A stretch of DNA of 64,000 bases. Origin: Macrocystis pyrifera (Eukaryota > Sar > Phaeophyceae > Laminariales > Laminariaceae). The notes beneath the pieces were generated by a model, which saw only the letters and a program-made list of their open reading frames with translations, was not told the origin of the DNA and made no database searches. Of the stretch, positions 48,901 to 57,584 are shown one piece after another. Each line of letters opens with the position of its first letter. Position 1 is the stretch's first letter. The position numbers and the translations under genes are program-made. Where the stretch lies: the NCBI GenBank assembly GCA_031763025.1, contig JASSKH010000029.1, positions 1,674,001 through 1,738,000 on the forward strand. The letters are read 5' to 3'.

Positions 48901-51900
48901 CGCTCTCAATGCCATTTGAAAAAAACAAATCGTCAATTTCCCTTCCCCCCTTCCCCCCCCCCCCCCCCCCCCCCCCCTCTCTTGAGTCCCAAGAGACTTC
49001 ATCACACGATAAAATAACCGGGGGGGGTGGGGGTTGTATATTGTTGTCAGAGACCACGACGGACCAAGGCCATTTACGTATCCCTACTTTGTTTGCTCGC
49101 CATGTTTTGGTTCTGTTAAGTGTGTTGCCCCCCGTATTTGTTTGGTATGTTTACCGGTATGCACCAAACAGCTCTTACCGGTAATTTGTTGAGCGATTTT
49201 GTTTGGCCCCCGCCCCCCCCCCCGCCTCCCTCTCCCCCCTGCTCCCTCCCTCCTTCTCCCCTCCTCGAGAAGACGGTCGCTATCCTAGGAGACGAATGGT
49301 TGCCACAGGCGGCGAAACAGGAAGGGGAATAAGAGTGGCAAAACGTTTTTATATAATGTATGGAAACGACGTGATGAGCGTCCAATAGTTGGAGGCTTCT
49401 TCATCAGGCGTAGGAACGATGCTCCCTCCGTCTCGTATGGGATGCGTGGTCGATGTTCGAATGGCCCAGGCAAACAACGAACGAGTACGCCCTCCCCCCC
49501 CCCCCCTCTCCTCCGTGTCGAAAGAGGGGGGGTGCACGGTCAATGGTCAAAAGACTCAGACAAGCGATAAATGAGCGCGCGCCCCGCCACCCCCCCCCCC
49601 CCTCTCACGTAGTGTGTATATGGTGAGGCACCCACGAGGCAGTTACATAGTAAACCCATTGCTGTGTCTGGAAGTGGCCACAGCCAGAAGTTAAATTAAT
49701 TCATTGATGCTGTCATCCATATGCAAGAAAATCCGCCCCTAAAGCGGTTCCTAGTAGGATGCAGCTCACCCTTCATGCGAATCGCCGAACACCCCACGTT
49801 TCGCTTCGCGCTTGGTGAAAGCAATGTCTGCCTGGTCGGTGGAAACCCGACGTGCTACTCCGTCCCGGCATTGTAGGGATGCGAGGGTATATGGCCATGC
49901 GACCACGGCCATGCAGGATAATGAGTACACCTCCCCCCCCCCCCCCCCTCCTTTCCTCCCCCCCCCCTCCCCTCTCCCCACCCGCATTCCTCGCCTCCAC
50001 TCTTCTGCGCCTGTCACGCGTTAGGTGCACGAATCGCTTCGAACCGATAAATATGGCGGGGCGTGGGGTCCCGGTGACGTGATCGGTTTTCTCATCCGAT
50101 TGAAATCGCCTAGTCCGGAAGAGCTCAGGTGTGTATACACATATATATCTATATATATATGATTACGGGGGTCCATAGTTAATAGGACCTATGGTGTACA
50201 TAAAAACCTATATATTTACCTATTTTTATCATCAATATTCGGTCCTGCTAACTATGGACCCCCCGTAATAGTACTACTACGGTGGGCCATAGTAAATAGG
50301 ACCTACGGCAGACACAAAAAAGCTACCAGGTATATATTTCGTTTTTTTTTACTAGCAATATGTGGTCCTGTTTTACTATGGTCCCCCGTAATATTGATAC
50401 CATTGTGGTAGTGTTCGATGCCGTATCAATGCTTTTGGAGGTCTCGCACGTGCTGCTGCTGCTGTAGAGCGAATTCCGATGTGTCGAAACCGAAATAATC
50501 GATGTTGTGGAATTGTCGATCTTTTTCACCATAATATCCAAAATCGTTTTTTTTTTTCGATGTGTGGAAACACGGATATCTCCGGGTTGGAGTCGCCTAG
50601 AAGCCGGAAGAGCTAAAGCGGGTATGTATATACCCTCGTATACTATGATACTGTGTTGGGAGCATCGGATACAATGTCGATATCACATCCAATTTTTGCG
50701 ATAGATTCGGTAGATTTATATATATATATTTATATATTTATATGGAAACATCAAGCTGTCGATATATGAAAAAATATCAGAGCATAGACAACGATAATTT
50801 TTGTGCCGCCTGTTTAGGAGGGTTCATCACGTCGGATAGACCATCGATTCCTGCTTGGGCGTCCGGATTTTTCGGAGCACAGACTGATGTTCGTTCTGCA
50901 TGATCTAGCTCACGTCGCGCCCGATGGAATCCGTATCATCTGCAGGATCTAGGAGGACGTCTGTTCTGGGGTGAAAATGTACTGACAAGAAGCAACAATA
51001 TTTAGGCATGGTCAACACCTTGGTGGCTGATATTGTTTTGCGGGGTTTTGGCCGTGCGCCTTGAGGCCGACCCACCCGAACCCGCCCCCTAGGGTCAACC
51101 CGGACCCGAACCCTAACCGTAGCCTTGACCCTAAGCCGAGCCCTGACCTTGACCCGACCCCGAACCCCTACCTTAACCCGAACCGCAACCCTAACCTTAG
51201 CCCCAATCAGAAACCTATCCCGAACCCGAACTCTAAGCTTAGCTCGGACCATAGTCCTAACCTTGACCAGAACCTTGACCAGAACCAGAACCCGAACCCG
51301 AACTCTAACCTTGACCAGAACCAGAACCCGAACCCGAACTCTAACCTTGACCAGAACCAGAACCCGAACCCGAACTCTAACCTTGACCAGAACCAGAACC
51401 CGAACCCGAACTCTAACCTTAACCAGAAGCAGAACCCGAACCCGAACTCTAACCTTGACCAGAACCAGAACCCGAACCCGAACTCTAACCTTGACCAGAA
51501 CCAGAACCCGAACCCGAACTCTAACCTTGACCAGAACCAGAACCCGAACCCGAACTCTAACCTTGACCAGAACCCGAACCCGACCCGAACTCTAACCTTG
51601 ACCAGAACCCGAACCCGAACCCGAACTCTAACCTTGACCAGAACCCGAACCCGAACCCGAACTCTAACCTTAACCAGAACCCGAACCCGAACCCGAACTC
51701 TAACCTTGACCAGAACCCGAACCCGAACCCGAACTCTAACCTTAACCAGAACCCGAACCCGAACCCGAACTCTAACCTTGACCAGAACCCGAACCCGAAC
51801 CCGAACTCTAACCTTGACCAGAACCAGAACCCTACCATAAGAGCCGGCCTTGCCGACCAGAACCCTACCCTTATCCCTTACCCCGAACCCTATGCCAGTC

Positions 51901-54900
51901 CATCAGTGCTCGGATGCTGTGCTTGCTTTCGGCTTCGGCCAACATGGATGCTGTGTTTGGAAATAAATGCTCCGTGTGTTGATTCGGCCGGCTCGGAATG
52001 ATGTTGCTTGGGAAATACTTCTATTAAATAGGCTGATTTAGTACGCGTATGATATGTACACCTTTTGACCAATCATCGTGCGCTAGTAGCTACCTTAGAA
52101 GGATTTCACTATCAACAAACACGTAACTACTGCTGCTGCTGCTGTTCTTCTTCTTTTTTCTTCTTCCTCCGCAGGGACACAGTCGGGGCGGCCTCGGACT
52201 CGGGGCGGCTTAGCGTTGCGGCCGCGGCGGCGGCGCTCGCGGCCGGCGGCTCCCCCAGCGAGAGGGCGGCGACGGCGGCGGCGGCGGTGGCGGCGGGCGG
52301 GGCGAACGCTTTCAACGAGATTCGCTTCTTTTTGAATGGGAAGGATCAGGGCGCGGCCTTTAGCGGAATAAAACCTGGTGAATGTTGTTGTTGTTGTTGT
52401 TGTTGTTTTTTGTTCTCGGTTGGTTGGCTTTTGGTTGGTTGGTTCTGATAGGTTGGTTGGTTGATTGGTTGTTTTTGGTTGTTCGTTGTTTTGATTGGTA
52501 GGTTTTTCATATGGTTGGTTGGCATGTTGGTTGGTCTGTTGGTTGGTGGGTGGGTTGGTTGTTTGTTTCTCGTTGATTAGTTTTTTGGTTGGTTGGTTTG
52601 GTTTGCTGGTTGGTTAGTTGGTTATTCTAGTCGCCTGGTTGTTGGTTGGTTGGCGAGGTGTGTGTTTTTTATGTGTGTTCGTTTGGTTGTTTGGTTGTTT
52701 GGTTGTTTGGTTGTTCGTTTGTTCGTTTTGTCTGTATATCTGACTGCTTGGTTCGTTGATTGGTTGGTGGACAGGAAGGCGGGCAGATACGCTTGTCTTC
52801 GCGTTTCGTTCGTTTGCATGTGTGTTGGTTTGTTTACTTTTGCCTTCGACAGGCGCTGTTGTTGCAATAAACGAAGCATGCAGTCTATTTGCTTCCGCAG
52901 CAGTTAGTCCCGACTTTTTGTGTTGTTTACAGCAACTACCCATGCAATCTTTTCAGAGTCTTGTGTTGCCTAATACTACAATTAATAACTGTCCGCACCA
53001 TCAAGCACCTTCGGTGGTATCTGCGCGTAAAAATAAAATTTCGACACGCCACTCCCCTTTTTTCGAGACCCAGACAGGTGGAGGGTATACTACCGCTGTT
53101 TCGTACAAGGCATGAGAATTTTCTATTTCATTTTTCCGATTCGACTTGGGCTTTTCCGCCAATCGCACACGTTTTACGCCCGCAAAGCCACGGAGGCGGC
53201 CGTGCGCTTCTCGGAATGAGTCCACGTACTCTCCGAGAGGCACGCAGCTCAAAAACCCGTTTCTCCGCCAGCCCAGTTCGAAATATTGCCCACCAGCCGA
53301 AATCTGATCGCAAAAATCTTGGGTACCTCAAAGTATAAAAAAAAATTTCGTTGGTATTTTCGAACGAGGGACAGCTCAAGACTATTTCTTGTCGGACTAT
53401 TCACCGTGGCAAGCAGGTCGAACTACGCCTCTGGGGGAGCGGATTTTTGAGCTGTTTACCCCTAGGAGTAACTCTGTCACTCCTTCCGACTAGAGGGTAG
53501 GCTTGTTCCCTCGGTTCATCGGCCAAACATGTGAACACAAAGGCCAGAAAAGCCGAAATCGGATCTTTTTTTTTTTTCTCCGCATGGGAAACAGCGGAAC
53601 ACACACCATTTTTGAAATATATCGCTTTTCGTCGAATTCGTCCACAGAGATCGTTCTGATGCGACATCGAAATATTTGATCCGAAGGTCCGGTACTAATA
53701 TACTATCCTTTCTTGTATTGACCGGCGTGCTGCAGGAACCTATTTCCCCGCGGTGTCCCTGTACATGGGCGGGAGCGTGCGGGTCAATTTCGGGCCGGAG
53801 TTCGTCTACCCCCCCCCCTCGTCGCATCGATGGAAGGCTGTGGCGCTTCTGAAGCCCCTCACGAAGGACGAGACCAAGGTAGAAGCGTTTGCACTGCATC
53901 GGGCAGATCGTGGTATCTACTTTAAAACTCCGGAGGACCATTGTAATCAGGACCCATCTTACGCAAAACCCCCTGTCCGTTACAATATTTTTACTCCTAA
54001 ATTTTGGTCATGATTACTGTGCTCTCCCGTAGTAGACGATCTACCGAATATCAAAATTTGGTTCTCGGGTCCGGGTGACGATCTGGATTCCGATCTAGAC
54101 CGACGGCAGAGGACGCTCTTGTTGACGCTCTATTAATAGATGAAGCTCTAGATGACGACCTCAGTGACGATCTCGACGTGGACCCCCATCCTACATGTGT
54201 TTGTATATTCGCGACGAACATGATGTGTTGTGCGAGCGAGGCGTATCGCACAGATCCCGCCAGGGCAAAACGCCTACCAGAAAAAGAGCCGTGCGATGCA
54301 GACGTCATCCTGCGAGAAACAAGACCTGCCGTGCTCGTACGTCGTCCGCACCGAGTATATCTATCTGCCCAGGAATATCTATGCAGAATCGGACCACAGC
54401 AGTAGTGAGATTGGAATCTCTGTCCATCTGATCGGTCCCTTCTGATGCGGGAAAACTTGTACCGAGCGAGTATGTAACGGACGTGGGGTGCCGACATCGT
54501 GTTGCGCCGACACTGCTGTGTACACGTTTTGGGCCGGAGTAGTCTGTGCCCTCCCCCCCCTCCTGTTATGGCTGGAAGGCAGTGGCGATTCTGGGAGGGC
54601 CCTCACAGGGTGCGAGACTTTGCTCGTAGAGGAAAACAAATGAATCCAACAGGCGGTACTGCTGTTGTTGCTGTTCTTGTTACATGCCACGAGAGGGCAC
54701 GAGAGGTCACGACAACTGTACGCTCTCGCACTAAGGATAAATGCGTACATATACCCGGTTGAAAACATGCCAGGATATGTCTGCGGACTATTCTCTGGCA
54801 TGTCCACGGGTTTAGAACCGATGTGTGGGCATGTTCTTACTCGAACCGTAACATGTAACCGACGTAAGAGACTTGGAAGCATCGCGGACCACGTTGCACC

Positions 54901-55466
54901 TCATAATATAATCCCGTTTCACTCTTTTTTGTAGTCGTTTGTGGGTGGGTCTGCCTGCCTTAGCCGGAAATGCAGTGATGCTGCAGTAGCCCCGGGGCTC
55001 CTTTTAGGTCAGGGTGTGTGGGTGTGCTGCTGTGTGGGTGTGCTGCTGTAGTATATGTATATACCCTTGTGCGGAGCTTGTAGTGAGCGACTCTTAACCG
55101 TCCCGAGCGGGTGTGTACCGGACGTGTGGTGTTCGTACCACGGGTGTGCCGATACCATCCATGGCGTACAGGCATCAATCGTACTGCCGCGTACAGACAT
55201 CATTGATATACACACCCACCCCACACTCCACCGCCTCCGCCTCGCCCGTTCCCTCATTGCCGTGGAACCCCCGCAACCTTGGCCAGGCTCAACGTACGAG
55301 GACGAAGCGCGAGCGGGCTGCCAGGGGTCTGGAGACGGCCACGCGGCAGAGCGGTATCGGTACCCTCTCGGGGTTGAGCGGCACTTCGCGCTCATCAGCG
55401 CCCAGCGGGGCGTCCGCGGGTAGCGCTTCCAAGGGTGGCGGGTGGTGGTGGCGGCGGTGGGAATAG
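40288..55466 (+). CDS. ASH2: ASH2/Bre2-like SPRY subunit of Set1/COMPASS, eight exons
   Basis: Exons 40288-40608, 41706-41762, 42800-42873, 47429-47570, 50025-50128, 52175-52377, 53736-53878 and 55287-55466 (this last frame closes at 55466, see tail entry). Every junction is phase-matched (0, 0, 2/1, 0, 2/1, 1/2, 0). The first exon is a 107-residue Ser/Thr/Ala/Pro-rich N terminus ending in SKKKQKKGSRG. The split SPRY domain follows: EDCAPQLTLS, NKGFRMARATHGVSNGTWFW, LGWSLSTGSLQGPVGYDKSS, AYRDIAGSKVHES, WGPGDVIGFLI, FNEIRFFLNGKDQG, TYFPAVSLYMGGSVRVNFGP. These match ASH2L/Bre2 block for block. The protein should stimulate H3K4 methylation by the SET1/MLL enzyme with RbBP5 and WDR5 in the nucleus. 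No PHD or winged-helix region precedes SPRY, and I do not see the C-terminal DPY30-binding (SDI) helix of ASH2L. Residues around 245-275 form an Ala-rich insert in SPRY. Confidence 0.93.
40618..40770. repeat. GGGA tetramer array after ASH2 exon 1 donor
   Basis: Nearly perfect gggagggagggagggaggga from eleven bases after the donor at 40609, for about 105 bases, then gaagg and gagg variants. Confidence 0.95.
40908..41118 (+). mobile_element. Family A copy in ASH2 intron 1
   Basis: taggctgcagcgcacccttc, cttggtgcaagtgatgtcgg, gctccgtcccaacattgtag, gcgagggtctatggtcatac, gtcatgagtacactcccac. The C run is interrupted. Confidence 0.72.
41225..41695. repeat. GCTT/GCTC/GTTC-rich degenerate tetramer tract
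   Basis: cttgcttgcttgctcg, gttcgttcgttcgtttg and cgctcattcgctcgttcgct, with no purine run, leading up to the ASH2 exon 2 acceptor at 41706. Pyrimidine-rich and without stops in one frame. Confidence 0.85.
41763..42105. repeat. Degenerate tandem repeat, about 80-100 bp x 4
   Basis: gcctgacacaccgggaacat, ctgggaaaactcttgaggtc, gcctgacatacccgagacat, gcctgatataccctgaaaaa, ctgggaacagtcttgaggtc, tctgacatgcccttgaacat, cccggaaaattctgggaact. It starts at the donor of ASH2 exon 2. Confidence 0.8.
42235..42727 (+). mobile_element. Full family A copy followed by a second partial copy
   Basis: The first copy runs from cacgtagtctgtatatggtg through gatgctgtcatccatatgca, ggatgcagctcacccttcgt and cattgtagggatgtgagggt to gagtacccccc at about 42580. 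A second, shorter copy (ggtggaagcaaagtctgcct ... cgactacgactacggccatg) begins at that C run and ends in its own C run at 42727. ASH2 exon 3 starts 73 bases later. Confidence 0.82.
43725..44549 (-). mobile_element. 825 bp inverted-repeat element with a 119-codon ORF, in ASH2 intron 3
   Basis: The left end (actatcaatagacatatata, then aaactcaaga) and the reverse complement of the right end (tcactattagacacatatat, then aaactcgaga) match over about 28 bases. Between them, on the minus strand, an ORF from 44274 to 43915 opens in a strong context (gccgccATGagc) and encodes a Gly/Pro/Ser-rich protein (MSNNSGGGRDDLVECIGQTG at the start, SSSSSSS near the end) with no recognised domain. A 46-base perfect hairpin lies at 44378-44423. 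It may be a non-autonomous DNA transposon that carries a gene fragment. The boundaries are inferred from the inverted repeat only; no clear target-site duplication was found. Confidence 0.45.
44378..44423. repeat. Perfect 21-bp-stem hairpin
   Basis: The arm cacaaatatatgcttggggt plus one base is followed by aaaa and then by its exact reverse complement. It lies inside the 825 bp inverted-repeat element. It could be a further nested palindrome or part of that element. Confidence 0.85.
46198..46307 (+). mobile_element. MITE-1 copy in ASH2 intron 3
   Basis: tattacgggcgggccatagt on the left; cctatttgatacggtccccc on the right. Confidence 0.86.
46395..46715. repeat. GATC-rich dispersed repeat copy
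   Basis: gcagatcattgattcctgct, tctacgagctcatgttgacg, ggatctgcgctgtgcggatc twice in tandem, and a gatagatagatagata run. Confidence 0.68.
46880..47110. repeat. CCAACC/CCCAGC-rich tract
   Basis: aacccaatccaacccagccc, ttcccagcccttcccagcct and aacccggcccaaccaaaccc; short telomere-like words without a fixed period. cgcctgactcaacataacaa is a 22-base duplication at about 47036-47080. Confidence 0.7.
48176..48232. repeat. CCAA tetramer run
   Basis: caaccaaccaaccaaccaac with one cag interruption. Confidence 0.95.
48293..48568. mobile_element. Family C inverted-repeat element, 276 bp
   Basis: Left end gaggcgttctacgatataga and right end atccctatcttagaacgcct are inverted copies (GGCGTTCTA core). ctttctgggcccccc on the left also mirrors tttttcagaggctcc on the right. 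Single related ends occur at 24330-24380, 25600-25670 and 27500-27570. A second candidate body is 27205-27570. Confidence 0.65.
48789..48888 (+). mobile_element. Family B fragment between C runs
   Basis: A C run, then ctccgtctcgaaagggatgc, gatgcgtggtcaatggtcaa, ggcaagcaacagatgagtac and a C-rich end. It lacks the first half of the unit. Confidence 0.7.
49305..49960 (+). mobile_element. Chain of two family B units and one full family A unit
   Basis: Full family B at 49305-49515, a shorter family B at about 49506-49600, then full family A from 49605 (cacgtagtgtgtatatggtg) to gagtacacctccccc near 49950. Each unit ends in a C run and the next begins at it. The block lies in ASH2 intron 4, just before exon 5 at 50025. 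Confidence 0.82.
50160..50393 (-). mobile_element. Two adjacent MITE-1 copies just after ASH2 exon 5
   Basis: Copies at 50160-50270 (TTAATAGG arms, near-perfect palindrome) and 50277-50393 (TAAATAGG arms) lie side by side in the same orientation six bases apart. The first starts about 30 bases after the exon 5 donor. Confidence 0.9.
50815..50960. repeat. GATC-rich dispersed repeat copy, partial
   Basis: atagaccatcgattcctgct, tgcatgatctagctcacgtc and tatcatctgcaggatctagg match the first half of the unit. Confidence 0.68.
51061..51895. repeat. Telomere-like minisatellite, 36-bp unit, in ASH2 intron 5
   Basis: It starts as degenerate AACCCT/AACCCG hexamers (accctaaccttagcc), then becomes a regular 36-bp unit (ctaaccttgaccagaaccag followed by aacccgaacccgaact) repeated about fifteen times to 51840, with later units using aacccgaacccgaacccgaa. 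All three forward frames stay open, as expected for a unit divisible by three. Confidence 0.93.
52380..52790. repeat. GGTT/GTTG tetramer-rich intron segment
   Basis: tggttggttgg units with gtttg and gttcg variants, starting with a TTG run at the donor of ASH2 exon 6. Confidence 0.88.
53932..54034. mobile_element. Decayed MITE-1 relic
   Basis: ggaccattgtaatcaggacc on the left and tgattactgtgctctcccgt on the right keep the family layout with many changes. It follows ASH2 exon 7 by about 50 bases. Confidence 0.55.
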
Positions 55467-55993
55467 AGAAGAGTCCCGCGGGGATTTGAAGAGAGGAGGC
55501 AGCACGGCGTCGTCGTCGGGCAAGGAAGAGGAAGAGGAGGAGGAGGAAGGCGAGGGAGGCAAGGGAGAGGGTGGAAAGGCAACGCCGTCAGTGACGTCGT
55601 CGGTATCATCGTCGTCGGCAACATCGTCGGTATCGTCGTCCGTAGTGACGTCGGTAACGCCGTCGGTACCTGTGTCGGTAGCTCCGTCGGTAACGTCGTC
55701 GATAATTCCGTCGGTAAATTCGTCGAAAATACCGCCGGTGGTCGCAAGGTCTGTCAAGGAAAGTCATTCTGAGGAGAAGCACAGCGCCCCCCCTCCCGCC
55801 CCTCCCGCCGAAAGAGACGCACGCAGAAGAAGACAAGAAGAAACAAGCAGCAAGAAGACGGCGAGATGAGGATCAGAGACGGAAAGAAGAAGAGAAACGA
55901 GACACCAGCTCATCTAAGGTGCCACCCCCCAAGCAACCAAACAAGAAGGCCGGGCTCTCTCCCATGGATGTCGAAGGTCGCGAAGAACCATAG
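55287..55993 (+). CDS. ASH2: Charged C-terminal tail of ASH2-like gene, in three frames
   Basis: Exon 8 starts after ccttggccag at 55287 in the right phase and encodes AQRTRTKRERAARGLETATR, then Ser/Gly-rich sequence up to SASKGGG; this frame stops at 55466. The next frame carries a Gly run and KEEEEEEEEGEGGKGEGGK, a Ser/Thr/Val/Pro repeat, and stops at 55869. The third frame carries KETHAEEDKKKQAARRRRDE, DQRRKEEEKRDTSSSSK and stops at 55991-55993. The two frame changes fall in a GGT/GGC run near 55440 and at a seven-C run at 55787-55793, and each would be explained by one surplus base. Either the assembly has homopolymer errors, or the host gene is really shifted and the shorter tail is used, or unseen small introns exist. 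Amino-acid composition stays consistent across the changes, which favours one original tail. Confidence 0.5.
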
Positions 55994-56158
55994 CCGGAAG
56001 CTGGGGGGAGGAGGACGAGCAGTAGTAGCAGCAGTAGGGAGAGCAGGAGAACGACGCGAAGAGGGTGAGGATGAGGGGGGGGGGGGGGTACGAAGAGGAG
56101 GAGTAGGAGTAGGAGGAATAGGGAAAGGAGGATAACGATAATTTATGATGGAGATTAG

Positions 56159-56614
56159 GAGAAAGGAGATGGGGAGGCGGCAGCAACAGCGATAGCGGTA
56201 GCCGGAGCGAACGCACCGGAAAAATACCCTTCAGCTACCGGCGACCCTCCAGCCGGGGAGGGGCGTGACGCCGGCAACAAGGAGGCTGGGGGGAAGGAGG
56301 AGATGCTCGAAGGCGGTACCACTACTAGAAGCAGCAGCAGCAGCACCAGCAGCATCACCATATGCATCAGCAGCGGTGCAGAAGCAAGCGGCAAGAGCAG
56401 CGGCGGAGCCGACGGTGCTGATTGGCTCAATATGACCGGCACCAACGAGCAGCGCGCGGGTGGTATCAGCAGAAAATGTGGGGACGTCAGGAACAGGTCA
56501 AGGCGAGGGAAAGGAACGGGGGTCGTATCGTCCGCGGAGAAAGAGGGACCTACGACTTTCTCAACCCCGTTGAAACCGTACACACGTTTTTGGAGAAAAA
56601 TTAGTTGGAATTAG
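56159..56614 (+). CDS. Possible extra 3' exon, Ser/Gly/Ala-rich
   Basis: An open frame starts after the acceptor-like gagattag at 56158 and runs to a stop at 56614: EKGDGEAAATAIAVAGANAP, then SATGDPPAGEGRDAGNKEAGG, Ser/Thr runs and a basic end (KPYTRFWRKISWN). It could be joined in phase 0 from a donor at 55916 (tcatctaag|gtgcca) in the third tail frame of the ASH2-like gene. The composition resembles that tail. There is no domain and the donor is only fair, so this may instead be non-coding low-complexity DNA. Confidence 0.25.
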   Translation, partial: EKGDGEAAATAIAVAGANAPEKYPSATGDPPAGEGRDAGNKEAGGKEEMLEGGTTTRSSSSSTSSITICISSGAEASGKSSGGADGADWLNMTGTNEQRAGGISRKCGDVRNRSRRGKGTGVVSSAEKEGPTTFSTPLKPYTRFWRKISWN

Positions 56615-57477
56615 TGTGGACCAATATTTGCAGTACGTAGCACAAGGGTTGACAGCTCCGTGCGCAACGACCATTTAAGGACCCAGGGCACAACGACCAC
56701 GGTCTATTGACCGGTCTATTGGCCAGTCTATCGAAAAAGCGCACCCGATGGTAGCAAGTAGTAAAAAGGCGCGGCGACAGTATCTCCTTCAGAACTGCAC
56801 CAACCGTTCATGGGACAAACTACTTCGGAATTTGTGCGGGATCGTTTTTGAAGTGGTGTTGGGGTTAATTAAGCGCAGCGCAGATGGGGAGTGACGGCCC
56901 GCCACCTAAACAGGAGTATCGGTCACGGCCGTCACACGACCGATAGTTGTCACGCTAAAACCTCTGTCCCACTCTGGCCGGGAGTATGTTCTCCCCTTTG
57001 CGCCCCCCGTACTTTGCAATCAGGCTACTCGATGGGCTCCGTGTTGAACGGTCTTTTCGGAACCTGCAGAAGGTACAACGACCAAACATGCTGAAGATCG
57101 CGGTTCCACCTACCGTCGAATATCACAGGGGAGCATGGTGGTCAGGGTCCCCCCGGTGGGCTGGTGGTACCCTCGAATGCTGCTCATTAGAGTTGACGCT
57201 GGAGGATGAATCTCAGTTGGGTCGAACTTTCGAGTTTATGCGCAAGAACGAAGAAAAAAGCGGAATCTGCTGCCGAGGGCGCCGCCTAGTAGCGTGGGCA
57301 GAAAGGCTCAATTCGATGCGAGCCGACGAAGAAAGGGGCTGAAGTCTTTCTCTCGCGAACAAAAGTGTAAAGCAAGAACCGTAGCGGGGGGGGAGGTAGG
57401 GAGAAGAAGAGCCTGCCTCGTGACGCCGGATCTGGGGTACGGCTAGGAAGGAGAGAGAGAAGAAAGAGGGCGGAAAT

Positions 57478-57584
57478 AATAAATGGAATGGGACAAAATT
57501 ACAATATAATTAGTAAAGATAGGAACACATGCATGGGGTCTGGGTCTACCGCGGTTTCTAAATTACTGAGGCGCCCCGCAATAG
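57478..57584 (+). mobile_element. Decayed MITE-1 relic
   Basis: Only the centre (attagtaaagatagg) and the right part (tctaccgcgg ... ccccgcaatag) resemble the family. Confidence 0.5.

Noticed and set aside
51061-51840. 259-codon frame with 12-residue repeats (NPNSNLDQNQNP)
   Set aside because: All forward frames are open because the 36-bp unit is divisible by three and lacks stops; it lies within an ASH2 intron between phase-matched exons.
51061-51895. CRISPR-like regular repeat
   Set aside because: No unique spacers, contiguous units, eukaryotic intron context.
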